Part shown: in pieces, positions 29,539 through 40,100 of the stretch | Layout: each line of letters opens with the position of its first letter | How positions within the stretch are numbered: position 1 is the first letter of the stretch | From: Rebecca billardiae RCC1528 | Lineage: Eukaryota > Haptophyta | Assembly: GCA_965240325.2 (NCBI GenBank) | Contig: OZ251238.1 | Coordinates: 1,488,001-1,552,000, forward strand | Direction of reading: 5' to 3' | Length of the DNA stretch: 64,000 nt | Notes under the pieces: model-generated | Told to the model about the DNA's origin: nothing | What the model saw: only the letters and a program-made list of their open reading frames with translations | The model's database searches: none | Made by a program: the position numbers and the translations under genes

Positions 29539-32500
29539 TCAGCTGAAGAAGTACTCGGAGCGGCGCACCTCGTCGAGGTCGAGCGAGCCGCGCGGCGGCG
29601 GCGGCGGCAGCACGTCGGCGAGCTCGGGGTGGCGGCGCAGCACCTCGGCGCGGAGGCCGTCGAGCAGGTCCTGCGAGTGCAGCTCGACGAACTGGTCGCG
29701 CAGGATGTGCGCCATCGGCTCGACCGTGCCGGCGTGCGTCCAGAAGCTATCGTGCACCGCAGCGAACGTAATCCCGTGCGCGTAGCACTGCACCGCGGTC
29801 TGGAGCATGTGCGTCGAGTCGAGCGAGTGGACGAAGTTGGGCGCGAAGGCGGTGGCCTGCTTGCGCGCGTTGACGCGGAAGCGCGGGTCCCACGTGGGAA
29901 CGTTGAGCCGCTGCAGCGGGGTCTTGATCGTCGCGGTGTCCGGCGTGCGGTACGGCTGCGCGACCGGCAGCCCGAGCGGCGTCGTCCAGCGCATCGGCTC
30001 GTTCGTGTGCTGCGGGCGGCGGCGGCGGCGGGCGGGCGGGCGGCACGGTGAGCGGAGCGGGCGGCCAACGGGCCCGCCGCGCGGCAGGCGGCGCAGCCTC
30101 CATCCGCGCCCGCGCGCGACACACAGCAGGGACCCAACATCCGGCGAGGCGCGAAAAAAAGAGGGAAAGGAAAAACACCGACCAGAAAAGGACAGAAAAG
30201 AAAAAGAAAAAGAAAGGAAAAAGAAAAAGAAAAAGAAAAGGCGCAGCACTCACCCGACACACGGTGGAGGCGACCTCCTTGAGCCAGCGCATGCACGCGT
30301 CGGCCTCGGAGAAGACCTCGCCGAGCGAGGCGAGCGTCACCGTCGCCACGTGCACCGAGAGCCGCCGCACCGCTGCCTCGCTCAGCGCGCCGCCCCGCAG
30401 CTCCGGCAGCGCGGCGAGTTTAGACTGCACCTGATCGGCAGCGCCGACGGCTGTGACTCCGTAGACGGAGGTCATGACGGTCTGCTTGACGACCTTGCGC
30501 GAGAGGAGGGCGCGGAGCGGGAGGCGCGCCACGCCACCCTCGCACGCGTCCGCGCCCTCGCCCACGCCCGCCGCCGCGGCGCCGACCGGCCGATCCCCGA
30601 TCTTTTGCAACACGCGCTCGAGCACGCGCGTGTACACGTCACCCGGGCGATCGCCCGGCGTCAGGTTGACTTGTGCGCCGCCCTCCGCGTCGCGGCCGAG
30701 CGCCTGGCGCGCGAGGGGCGGCGTGGGGCGTGGTGGGGGAGGGCGGGCGAGGTGGTGGGGCGCGTGAGCGCATGCGCGCGCGGGACGGCCGGGCGCACAC
30801 GCACACGCGCACGCGCACGCGCACGCGCACACACGCGCGCACACGCACACACACACGCACACGCGCACGCACACGCGCACGCACGCACACACGCACGCGC
30901 ACACGCGCACACGCACGCGCGGCACAGAGGGGCCCCACACAACGGGGCGCGCGGGGAAGGACACGCGCCGCGCGCGCGCTCCGCACCGCGTAGTGCTGCA
31001 GCCCGTTGCACGAGCCATCCATATGCACCGGCAGCGCAGACGGCGCAAGCGGCCGCGCGTGCGCCGGCACGCGGTCGAGACGCGCCAGCTCGACGCAGCA
31101 GGCGAGCGCTTGGAACGGGTTCTCGCGGTCGAGCCACCAGCCGGGGTCCGCGGCGGTGCCCGCCGCGCCGGCGCCGCCGCCCGAGCCCGCCGCCGCCGAC
31201 CCCGCGCCGGCGGCGGGCGCGAGCTCGGCGAGCGGCCGGTCGCCCAGCGGGTCGCGCGCCGCCGCCAGCACGTGCCCCCAGTGCGCGTCCGCCCACGCGG
31301 CGCGCTCGGCGAAAGGCGCCTTGTCGAAGCCGCAGAGGTTGGCGAGGTGGACGCGGAGCCAGAAGAAGCCGCGCTCGCCGAGCGGCCTCGGCTCGGCGAA
31401 GGTGAGCAGCGCGCGCGCGCCGTCCGCGCCCATGTGGTTCAGGTTGGGCGGCAGCGGGTACGCGCGCCCGCGGAAGTCGGCGTTGTGCGGAAAGTACAGC
31501 CGACCCCCGGACTCTGGGCCCCCGGACTCTGGGCCCCCGGACTCTGGGCCCCCGGACTCTGGGCCCCCGGACTGTGGGCGGCCGGAGCGGTCGGCGGGCG
31601 CGGCGGGGTCGGCGCGCGCGGCGCACGCGCTCGCCTGCTCGAGCTTCAGCGCGGCGTCGCACGCGAGCGAGTGCTGCTCGCGGTTCGCCTTGTGCACTCG
31701 GAAGCGCTCCGCGAGCCACGCTCGCCGCACGGCTTCGACGCGCGCCGCCTCCGCCGCCGCCTCCGCGGTGGGCGCGGCGGGCGCGGCGGGGTGCGGGGCG
31801 AGGCGCGCCGCGCGCCGCGCGGCGCGCTCGTCCTTCGCCGCCGCGAACGCCGCCGCCACCTCGGGCGGCGGCGGCGGCAGCGGCTGCGGCACGCGCCTCG
31901 GCAAGCCCGCCACGCCGCCGCCGCGCTCATAAAACAAAGCGCGCTGCGCGGCGAGCACGGCCGTGTCGACGCGCCACGCGGTGAGGCCGAGGACGGAGAG
32001 GGCGAGGTAGAAGCGCGACGGGCCGCCCGGCTGGGCCTGCATCTCCGCCGCCTGGTCCGCGCGGAGCGAGCGCACCACCTCGCGCGGCAGCGAAGCATAG
32101 CCGCCACTTTCGACGCCCGTCCACGGCAGCGGCGGCACGCGCATCGGCAGCAGCCGCATCTTGGTGAATGGCGCGAGCAGCGCGGCGGCGGCGGTGCCGG
32201 GCGCGCCGCCGCCGCACGCCGACGGCGACGCCGCGTCCGCTGAGAGCGCCGCGGTGAAGTCCGCGTGCAGCGCCGGGTGCAGCGTGAGCGTGCCGAGCTG
32301 CCGCGCGCGCCCGCCGCGCCGCCGAGATCCGATCTCGGCGCGAGATCCGATCTCGGCGGCGCGCAAGTCCGGGTGCGCCTCGACGGCGTGGCTCACAATC
32401 GGCAGGCGGAGGAGGCGGGCGTCGTCGTCCGCCACGCCGCGCGCGCGCGCGGCGAGTGCCGAGTGCGGGCCCGGGCCGCCCGCCGCGTCCGCGCCGGCGT

Positions 32501-34352
32501 CGAACCAGCCGACGTCCGCCGCCGCCGCCGCCGCCTCCGCCTCCGCCGCCGCCGCCGCCGCCTCCGCCTCCGCCGCCGCCGCCGCCGCCGCCGCCTCCGC
32601 CTCCGCCGCCGCCTCCGCCTCCGCCGCCTCCGCCGCAGCGCGCGCGGACGCCGCCGCCGCCGCCGACGACGGCGCCGCCGCCGGTGGCACGCGCCACGCC
32701 GCGTGCACGTCCGGCTCGACGGCGCGGCCGAGCGGGTCGCGCGCCGCCGCGTCGCCGCCGTCCGCCAGCCACGCCGCCGCCTCGGCCGCGGCCAGTTCAA
32801 AAGTGCATGCGCCGTGCAGCGCTGAGATGACGAGGGCGGCGCCGGCTTGCGCGACGCCGGGCTGCGAGGCCCACGGGCACGGCGACATCTCGGGCGGCGC
32901 GCCCGCCCCAACCAGCGCCGCGCCGCCGCCGTCGGCACCCGCCGCCGCCGCCCCGCCCGCGCCCGCCGCCTCCGCGCGCCGAGCGTCGCGCCGCCAGCGC
33001 CGGCGCGCGCGCAGCCACACGTCCAAGCGCTTTCGGTCCGACTCCTCCTTGAGCGCGGCCGCGAGCGCGCCGGTGAGCTCGTGCAGCGGCGCCTGCCCCG
33101 CGCCCGCGCGCAGCAGCAGCGAGAGCGTCACGTGCACGCCGAGCGTCGCCGCCACGTCCAGCTCCGTGCAGCCCGCAAGCGCGGCCCACGCGCGCGACTC
33201 GCGAGACGGCCGCGCCTGCTTGCGCGCGGCGGTGAGCGCGCGCCCGCGCGCCGCGCCGCGCGCGCCCGCCGCCGCGTCGGCGGCGGCGGGCGCGGCCCCT
33301 GCGGGCGGCGGCGGCGGCAGCGAGCCGTCCTCGGCGGCCGCGCCCGCGAGCTGCCCCGCCGCCTCCGCCGCCGCCGCCGGGGCCACCAGCCCGCGCTCGG
33401 CGGCGGCCGCGGCCGCGTCGGCGCCCGCCGCCGGTGCCGGGCGGAGGAGGCCGCGCTCGGCGGCCGCGGCCGCGAGCGCGCGGTGGAGCTGGTCGCACCA
33501 GTCCTTGAGGCAGGAGCGCGGCACGAGCGCGCCCACGCGCGAGCCCAGCTTGCGGCGCACCAGCTCGGCGCGCGTCTCGAGCTGCCGCTGCAGCGTCTCC
33601 GCCGCCGCGAGATTTTCATCTCGGAGCTGAGATCGCACGAGATCGTCCCGCACATAGCGGCTGGGCGGCTCGAGCGTCGCGTACGGCGGCACGGCGAGCG
33701 CGCGCGCGTGCGTCGCCGGCCGCGCGGACGCACACGCCGCCGACGCCGCCGTCGCCACGGCCGACGACTCGCGCCGCGCGCCCCTCGCCGCCGCCAGCGA
33801 AGCCAGCTCGCCCTCCAGCGCAGCGAGCCGCTCACGCAGTTCTTCGCCGTGGAGCGAGACGGCCTCGGCCTCGAGGAGGGAGCGCTCGAGCGCGGCGGGG
33901 AGGGGCTGCGAGGCGGCGGCGGCCGCGGCGTGCTGCGCCTCCGCGCTCGGCGCCGCGAGCGCGCCGCCGCGCCGCGCCGCCGGCTGCTGCGGCCGCGCGG
34001 GCGGCGCGGGCGCGCCCGGCGGCAGCAGCGGCTCGAGCCACGGCGAGAGCTCGGCGGGCTCGTGCGCCCAGGCGGAGGTGAGGTCGGGGTCGAGGGGCTC
34101 AAAGTGGAGCAGCGCGTCGTCCTCGTCCAGCGCCGAGCCCACCTCGCCGCGCAGCAGCGCGTCGAAGACGGCGAGCGAGCGCGGCGCCGCCTGCTGCGTG
34201 CTCAGCGCGCGCGCCCACTGCGACGCCGCGCGCGGCGGCGGCGGCGGCGGCGCGGCGGGCGGCGCGGCGCGGCGGGCGGCGGCGCGCAGCAGCGCGCGGC
34301 CGTGCGCGCGGAGCGGCGCGCCGAGCCCCGCGCCCACGCCGCGGCCGTGCAT
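29539..34352 (-). CDS. Phage-type single-subunit RNA polymerase (mitochondrial-like, RPO41/RPOT)
   Basis: Organellar DNA-dependent RNA polymerase. Exons 34352-30987, 30703-30254 and 30009-29539 give 1428 residues. Junctions rebuild NGLQHYA|ALGRDAEGG and VCR|HTNEPMRWTTPLGLP, as in RPO41. T7-type catalytic residues are visible: D in HMDGSCNGLQHY, K and Y in SRKVVKQTVMTSVYGVT, and D in AVHDSFWTHAG. The N-terminus (MHGRGVGAGLGAPLRAHG) is basic and acid-free, consistent with mitochondrial import. An in-frame upstream ATG at 34451 would add 33 residues. The N-terminal part is rich in Ala/Glu low-complexity sequence, and a GGPES repeat interrupts the polymerase domain. Single copy here; a plastid role cannot be excluded. 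Confidence 0.92.
30151..30241. repeat. Purine/pyrimidine tract in an RNA polymerase intron
   Basis: A strongly A-rich purine run ([17 protein letters not shown]). On the coding strand it is a pyrimidine tract lying directly after the donor of intron 2 (30010-30253) rather than before the acceptor. Confidence 0.85.
30790..30925. repeat. CACGCG/CACA alternating purine-pyrimidine microsatellite
   Basis: About 135 bp of cacacg and cgcacg units fill most of intron 1 (30704-30986) of the RNA polymerase gene. A similar array lies in a methionine aminopeptidase intron at 54575-54655. Confidence 0.9.
31503..31577 (-). repeat. 15-bp coding repeat (GGPES) inside the RNA polymerase
   Basis: The unit cccccggactctggg is repeated about four and a half times in frame. 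It encodes GGPES repeats immediately before the conserved LYFPHNADFRGRAYP segment. Confidence 0.92.
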
Positions 34353-34598
34353 GGCGGTGCGTCGGCGCTGGCAGGCGCAGCGCCACGAGCCTGTTGCCTC
34401 GCGACACGCCCGAGTCGCGAGGTGCAGCAGAAAGGTGGCGCAGCGCGGCACATTATTTGGGCGAGTCCGGTGGATCTGTTTAGGTCTGGAGCTACTTTAC
34501 TCACTTGGTCGTACATTGGTCAAGCGGCGTCCTTGATTCGCTGTTTCGTTCGTCGCTTTCGGTCGCTCGGCGCGCGCGCGGAGATTTCAAAGAAATAG

Positions 34599-34619
34599 AG
34601 GGGGTAGAACCGAAAGCTC
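34599..34619 (+). repeat. Left terminal inverted repeat of the DNA transposon
   Basis: Exact reverse complement of 48932-48952. It lies about 150 bp upstream of the downstream ATG of the RNA polymerase gene and 16 bp before the ATG of the 561-residue ORF. Confidence 0.88.
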
Positions 34620-34634
34620 ACCTCCCGGACTGAA

Positions 34635-36320
34635 ATGACCGGGCTTCAGAGTCCGGACGGCTTGCCCCAGCTCCGCGCCGCCGCACTTGGCAAAGACTGG
34701 CGTCGTCCGCCCCTGATCCCCGCAGCCATGCTCACCGATGCCGCACGGGCGGAGCTCGTCGCCGTATTCCAGGCGAAGAGCGCCGAGTGGGAGAAGAGGA
34801 AGACGAAGGGGAACGCCAACGGCTTGCCGCAGATCGACCGCGTGCTGGAGCTGAAGCTCATCAAGGTGCGGCACAAGCTCAGCCAGCGGCAGATCGCCCT
34901 CGCGTACAAGCGCTACCTCGATCCGCCCCAGCGTGTGAAGCTGGCGCCGGTGAGCGGCTTCGTCGAGTCGACGCTGAAGCAGCTAGGCGACAGGTCGCTC
35001 ATCGTCAAGCGCGCCGTCGAGTTCTGCCGGACGAGTTCTCATGCGGCGATGTTGATGGGTGATCCCACGCCAGCCCGCTTCGACAAGCTGGCCTCGGCGC
35101 TCGGGGACGAGCTCGAGGAGCGCGTGCGGGCCATGGTCGACGTGATGGCGACTCACCGCGCGAAGTCAACCACGGCGATCGGCAACGTGCGCTCGGCCTT
35201 CCACTCGGAGCTGCGTGAGACACGACAGGCGTTTATCCAGGAGCACGCGGCGCGCGCAGAGGAGGCGATCCGGAGCTTGTCAGCTGTGAACGCTCGGCCC
35301 ATGTTGCACGTCGCGCTCCTGGACGAGCTGGACGAGGCGCTCTTCGCGGCCACGTGCGAAAAGCTCGCCGCCCACCCACCCGTCCAGGTGCCACCGACCT
35401 GCTCGCCGGATGTGAAGGACCTCCGCGCCCAGCTCCTGTACTACCTCACCGGCTGGCTCATGCGCAAGGTGCAGGCTGCCGCTTGCCACGGTACCAAGGC
35501 GCTCCTGGAAGCGGGGCCCTTTTGGCTCGCGTGGCTCAAGGCGAACGGGCTCGCGAGCAGCGATGTCGTGTCCCTCTGGGATCTGCCGTCGGTGCGTACG
35601 CTCAGGCGCAACGTGCACGACTCTGCCCTCTACCTCCCACGCAAGGAGCTATTCATGCTCGTGTGGAGGATTGAGGAGCACGTCGTCGCCGTCCTCACTC
35701 GGGACCACATCGCGCTCGTCAGGGGCGACATCATGCTCGAGGCGTCCAAGCTCATCCTGGCTAGTGCGGAGTGCGCAGCGCTCTTCGCTGCCACGCTGCC
35801 CGACCCCAAGCCTGCCGAGGCGGAGCAGCGGGCCCTCTTCGAGTTCCTCGTGGACAAGTACATGCGCGTGCGCGGCCCGAACTTTGCACGCACGGCTCTC
35901 GATCACATGTTCACGTCGCTCACCGTGGAGAGCCAGCGGGCCAACCTGCGCACCAAGCTCGCTACGGTCGCGGCGAAGTCGCCCGGCGCCCAGCTCAGCG
36001 TGCCGGCGCCCGAGGCGATGCTGACGCATCGTGAGTCGCTTGCCAAGGCGATTGCGCTTGGAGACGTCGACGAGGCTGATGGCGAAGGGCAGTCAGCAGA
36101 GGAGGTGAAGGCTGATGAGCGCATGGTGGACTCGTTCTTCGCAGACATCGAGAGCGAGCAGCAGCGCTGCCTGCTCGACGACGAGGTCAATGACGGTGCT
36201 GATGTCGAGCACCTCGACTTGATCACGAAGGGCGTGCAGGCGTGCTTCGGCAATGCAGCCAGCGCGGGCGGCAGTGCAGACCCCTTTGCTGTGAGCGGCG
36301 ATCATGCTGACGACGAGTGA
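34635..36320 (+). CDS. Unrecognised 561-residue protein encoded by the DNA transposon
   Basis: Single-exon ORF starting 36 bp inside the left end of the transposon; a second Met at 34728 (residue 32) is an alternative start. I do not recognise a domain. The sequence looks mostly alpha-helical and charged, with many Leu, Ala, Glu, Arg and Lys, a basic N-terminal quarter (EWEKRKTKGNANGLPQ, LKLIKVRHKLSQRQ) and an acidic C-terminal tail (ADERMVDSFFADIESEQQ). It has no signal peptide or membrane helix. Codon use is less GC-extreme than in flanking host genes but like that of the transposase at the other end, supporting a shared origin. Position suggests an accessory transposon protein, for example DNA-binding; this is inference. 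Confidence 0.75.
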   Translation: MTGLQSPDGLPQLRAAALGKDWRRPPLIPAAMLTDAARAELVAVFQAKSAEWEKRKTKGNANGLPQIDRVLELKLIKVRHKLSQRQIALAYKRYLDPPQRVKLAPVSGFVESTLKQLGDRSLIVKRAVEFCRTSSHAAMLMGDPTPARFDKLASALGDELEERVRAMVDVMATHRAKSTTAIGNVRSAFHSELRETRQAFIQEHAARAEEAIRSLSAVNARPMLHVALLDELDEALFAATCEKLAAHPPVQVPPTCSPDVKDLRAQLLYYLTGWLMRKVQAAACHGTKALLEAGPFWLAWLKANGLASSDVVSLWDLPSVRTLRRNVHDSALYLPRKELFMLVWRIEEHVVAVLTRDHIALVRGDIMLEASKLILASAECAALFAATLPDPKPAEAEQRALFEFLVDKYMRVRGPNFARTALDHMFTSLTVESQRANLRTKLATVAAKSPGAQLSVPAPEAMLTHRESLAKAIALGDVDEADGEGQSAEEVKADERMVDSFFADIESEQQRCLLDDEVNDGADVEHLDLITKGVQACFGNAASAGGSADPFAVSGDHADDE

Positions 36321-36532
36321 CTCCGACTACGATGTATCATCAATGATTGGTTAGCGCGTCATCGATATCGTCACGTGTCATCATATCAGTCACAGATATT
36401 ATACATCATAGGTGAGCAGCGCGCCACGGCGCCGGGCACTGTGTGACTGGGCCTGACACTGTGAGTCCCGTCATGCTAGTAGCAGCGCTCGCCGCCGGAT
36501 TACTGTAATTTACGTACTTATTCTAATATATA
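36321..36532. other. Spacer in the transposon before the copia insertion
   Basis: AT-richer noncoding DNA following the 561-residue ORF, ending in a TA run where the copia element inserted. It probably holds the 3' end of that gene. Confidence 0.55.
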
Positions 36533-36537
36533 TATAT

Positions 36538-37100
36538 TGATTGGCGCTTCGCGCGTGTCGTGCGGTCCTTACTGTGTTTCGTGGGGCGAAGGGGCGTCCC
36601 CCTTGCTGATGAGTCAATGGCTGGTTTCAGGTTGGCTGATGTTTTTAGTCTGGTGAAAGCTGATGGAAGTGGCATCGAAGATTTTGGAATCTTCGTGTGC
36701 CTGCTTCCCTCGGTCGGAATGCTCTCGGAATTCCGTTGATTGCCTTCGGGTCATTGCACGAAAGCTTCCTGTGATGATCGGGACGTCTCCTCGAAATGAA
36801 AAGAAAGTTCTGATGACTGCATGGTAGTCTCTGGTCCAGTTCAGGGTACCTTCCCAAGTGGTGAAGAATCCCTGGACCCTTGGATGTGTAGTCCGAAGAC
36901 CTCATGTGTGTGCCGATGCTCCTTATCTTTGGAGTAGTAACTTGCATGAACAATGGCTGCTGTTGGCCTTGCTCTTGAATGGTGAAACCGATTGAATTGC
37001 ATGATGAAAGTCTGTAGCTTGGCGGCTGAAATTGCTCAGCGCCTTGGAATTAAAGTCTCGAGCTGGGGAATGGCGCCGATGGCTGCCTTGGACTTTGACA
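36538..37100 (-). repeat. copia-1 3' LTR
   Basis: 563-bp direct repeat of 43767-44329, with TG...CA ends. Confidence 0.93.
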
Positions 37101-37107
37101 CGCCCCC

Positions 37108-40100
37108 TCAATTCGAAACTGGTGTAACCATGATGTCTCGAAATTTGGTGAACTTGTCCTTGGGTAGCGCCTTGGTCAGACAATCGGCGATGTTTTCCGA
37201 GGTGTGCACCTTGGTGATGTTGACTGCACCGAGGTCGACACAATCTCGAATAAAATGGTGTCGTACGTCGATGTGCTTGGTGCGCTTATGATGAATGCTG
37301 TTCTTTGAGAGATCAATCGCCCCCTTGTTGTCCTCGTGGATCACAATGGGAGTCTTTTGACTGTTGAGGATATAGCTGATGACGTCGCGTAGGTAAACTG
37401 CCTCTTTGGCTCCTTCCGCGAGTGCGACATATTCGGCCTCACAGGATGAAAGGGTTGTGATTGACTGCTTGAAGGTGCGCCACGATACTGGGCCGCCAGC
37501 ATGGAAGTAGATATAGCTTCCGGTCGAGCGGCGATCTTTTGTATCGTTGGCCCAGTCCGAGTCCACAAACATCTCCGTTCGTGGCTGAGTAGTAGCCGTT
37601 GATGTGAAAGTGATGCCGGAATTCTTTGTCCCGGCCAAGTACCTGAGCACTCGCTTGGCACCTTTAAGGTCGTTCGAGCTTGGGCTTGCCATGTGCCTTG
37701 CCAACATATTGACTGCATAGCTGATGTCGGGTCGGCAGGTGTTCATGATGAATAGTAGCGCTCCGACAATTGCTCGGTAGGTCTTTGATTCCTCCGGCGA
37801 GCACGATGATGAATCGTCTGTCTCGACTGCTGTCGGATGCTCTGTTGCCGATCTGCACGGGTTGTCGACGGGCGTAATGTCGCTCATGTCGTGCTTCTTG
37901 AGGAGATCGGTGATGTACTGTGACATGGAGATAGTCGTCGACTTGGGCCCCTGGGCGATACTCATGCCTAGGAAAGTCGTTGCTGGTCCCAGATCCCGGA
38001 GGGTGAATTCTTTTCGAATTTCTCCGATAATCGAGCTGGGTCTTGCGCTGTCGGGGGAGCTGCTCAGAATAAGCAGGTCGTCCACGTACACTGCGATGAC
38101 GTCGATGATGTCTCCTGAGGTGCGGACGAAGATGCACTCCGACTGTGTGAGTTTCTTGAATCCTTTCTCTCGCAGTTTCTGGCTGAGGCGGATGTGCCAT
38201 CGTCTGCCGCTCTGCTTAAATCCTGGAAGGGCCATATCCCAGTCAGCCGCGACCACGTGTCCCTCGGGTGGCTTGAGGGCACACGGGTACAGCGGGGGTA
38301 GCGTAGTGTAGATCTTCAGGCCGTCCTCCAATGGGGCTTGGAGGTACGCCGTACTCACGTCTGCAGAGTGGATGATCCAAGGTCTTTCTGGTGTTCGTAG
38401 CTCCGTCGTCAGTGCCAATAGGAGGCGTACGTTCTCGTACCGGATAGTAGGCGAGAACACCTCGTCGTAATTGACTCCTTGAATCTGGCGGAAGCCTTGA
38501 CCAACCAATCTTGCCTTGTACCGTTCGATGGTACCATCTGGATTGGCTTTGACCTTGAAGACCAGCTTCGATGGGATAATTGCTTTCCCTTTGGGAACAA
38601 TGACGGGCGTGAATGTGCCCAGCCTGTCGTGGGCCTCGTATTCTTCCATGATAGCCCTTGTCCAATCGGATGCTTGCTTGCTCTCCATCGCTTCCTTGAA
38701 CGATGTAGGTACCGGGATATCTGATGCGAGCTGCGCGAGCTGCGCGCGCGCGCGCGCGCGCCGCGTCGGCGGGAAGTATGACTTGCCAGTCATGTTGCGA
38801 GTCCGCTGTGGGCGGCGATCGGCGGAGGGAGGAGGCTGCTTTGGCTGCGGTGGCGTATTGCTCTGTGATGGTCCGCCTCCAGCTCCGGGGCCGTCTCCAT
38901 CACCGTCGTCGCCGTTGCCATCATCTCCCTTCTCGTCGTCGTCGGGTTTGTCCCTGTCGTCCTCGTCGTCATCGTCGTCTGATTTCTCGTCCGGCGATGG
39001 TGGATCGTCTCCTCCGCGCTCGGAGCCGCTGTCGGCGTCACTGCTGCTGCTGGCAAACTCTTCGTCGCCCTCCTCGTTGGTGTTGCTGTCACGGGTCTTA
39101 CCAGCATCTGCACCTTGAGGAGGTCGCCGAGCGCTCCACGCCAGCAGGGGGTCCCGAATTTCGCGGATCTCCTTGAAATGCGTAGAGATTCGATCCAAAA
39201 TGACTTGCTCGTTGAACTTGACGTGCCGAGTGATGACGATTTTCCCGTCGTCGGCACTCAAAACGATGTATCCGTGCGATCGCTTGATGGTGCCTCGCTC
39301 GAAGATACCGTCAAATCCGTATCCCAGTAAGATGCCCTCCCGCGCGCGCGGGAGTAGCTTGTTCTGCTTGTTGATCGACTGTACGAGGTAGATGCAGGGC
39401 GAGCCCCAAACTCTCAGCTTTTGCAGGAAGGGCCCGGGCGAGGTGCCAAACATCAGCTCGTGCGGTGAAACCAGCTTGCCATCGCTGGTAGGATGCTTGC
39501 TCATCAGGTTGCGTTGCGCGGCAGCGCACTTGGCTGCCCAATACCACCATTTGTGGTGTACGCCTGAGAGGTACAGCATTGTCCTGGCGTCATTCATGAT
39601 GACTCCGAGGCCACGTTCGGCGACGCCGTTCAGCTGCTGCGTGTGGGGGGGCGACATGTAGTTGCATAGCATGTCGTACCTGCGAAGGACTCGGTTCCAA
39701 TTCTTTGAGTGTAACTCTCGGCCTCCGTCGAGGTGAATGGTGCATCCGGCGATGCCCTTGTTCTGCATGGTGGCGGATAGAGAGTTGGCTCCCATCTCGC
39801 TGGCCATGAGGTCGAGCTTCTCCGGCGCTTCAGCCTTGTTTTGCATGTCGTAGAAGCGCATGTATCCGGAAAAATCATCGATGAATAGAGTTCCCCACCT
39901 TGGAGTCTTTGCGGGCAGCCCGTTGATGGGCCCGATGACATCGTTGTGGAGCATCTCGAGCGGTCGAGTTGTTCTCTCACGTGTGCCCGGGAACGGCTTG
40001 GCCTTGAACTTGGCAACGTCGGAGGGCTGGTACGTGCAGGGCGATGCCTCCGACATCTTGTCGTTCGCGCGGTAGGTTGCGCGTACACGCTTGATATCGG

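Noticed and set aside
34352-34451. Upstream ATG at 34451 as the RNA polymerase start
   Set aside because: It is possible, but the downstream ATG directly opens a typical acid-free, Arg-rich import sequence. Kept as an alternative only.
34470-34495. Short similarity (gatctgtttaggtc) to 11610-11630 complement as another repeat copy
   Set aside because: Too short and imperfect, with no extension on either side.
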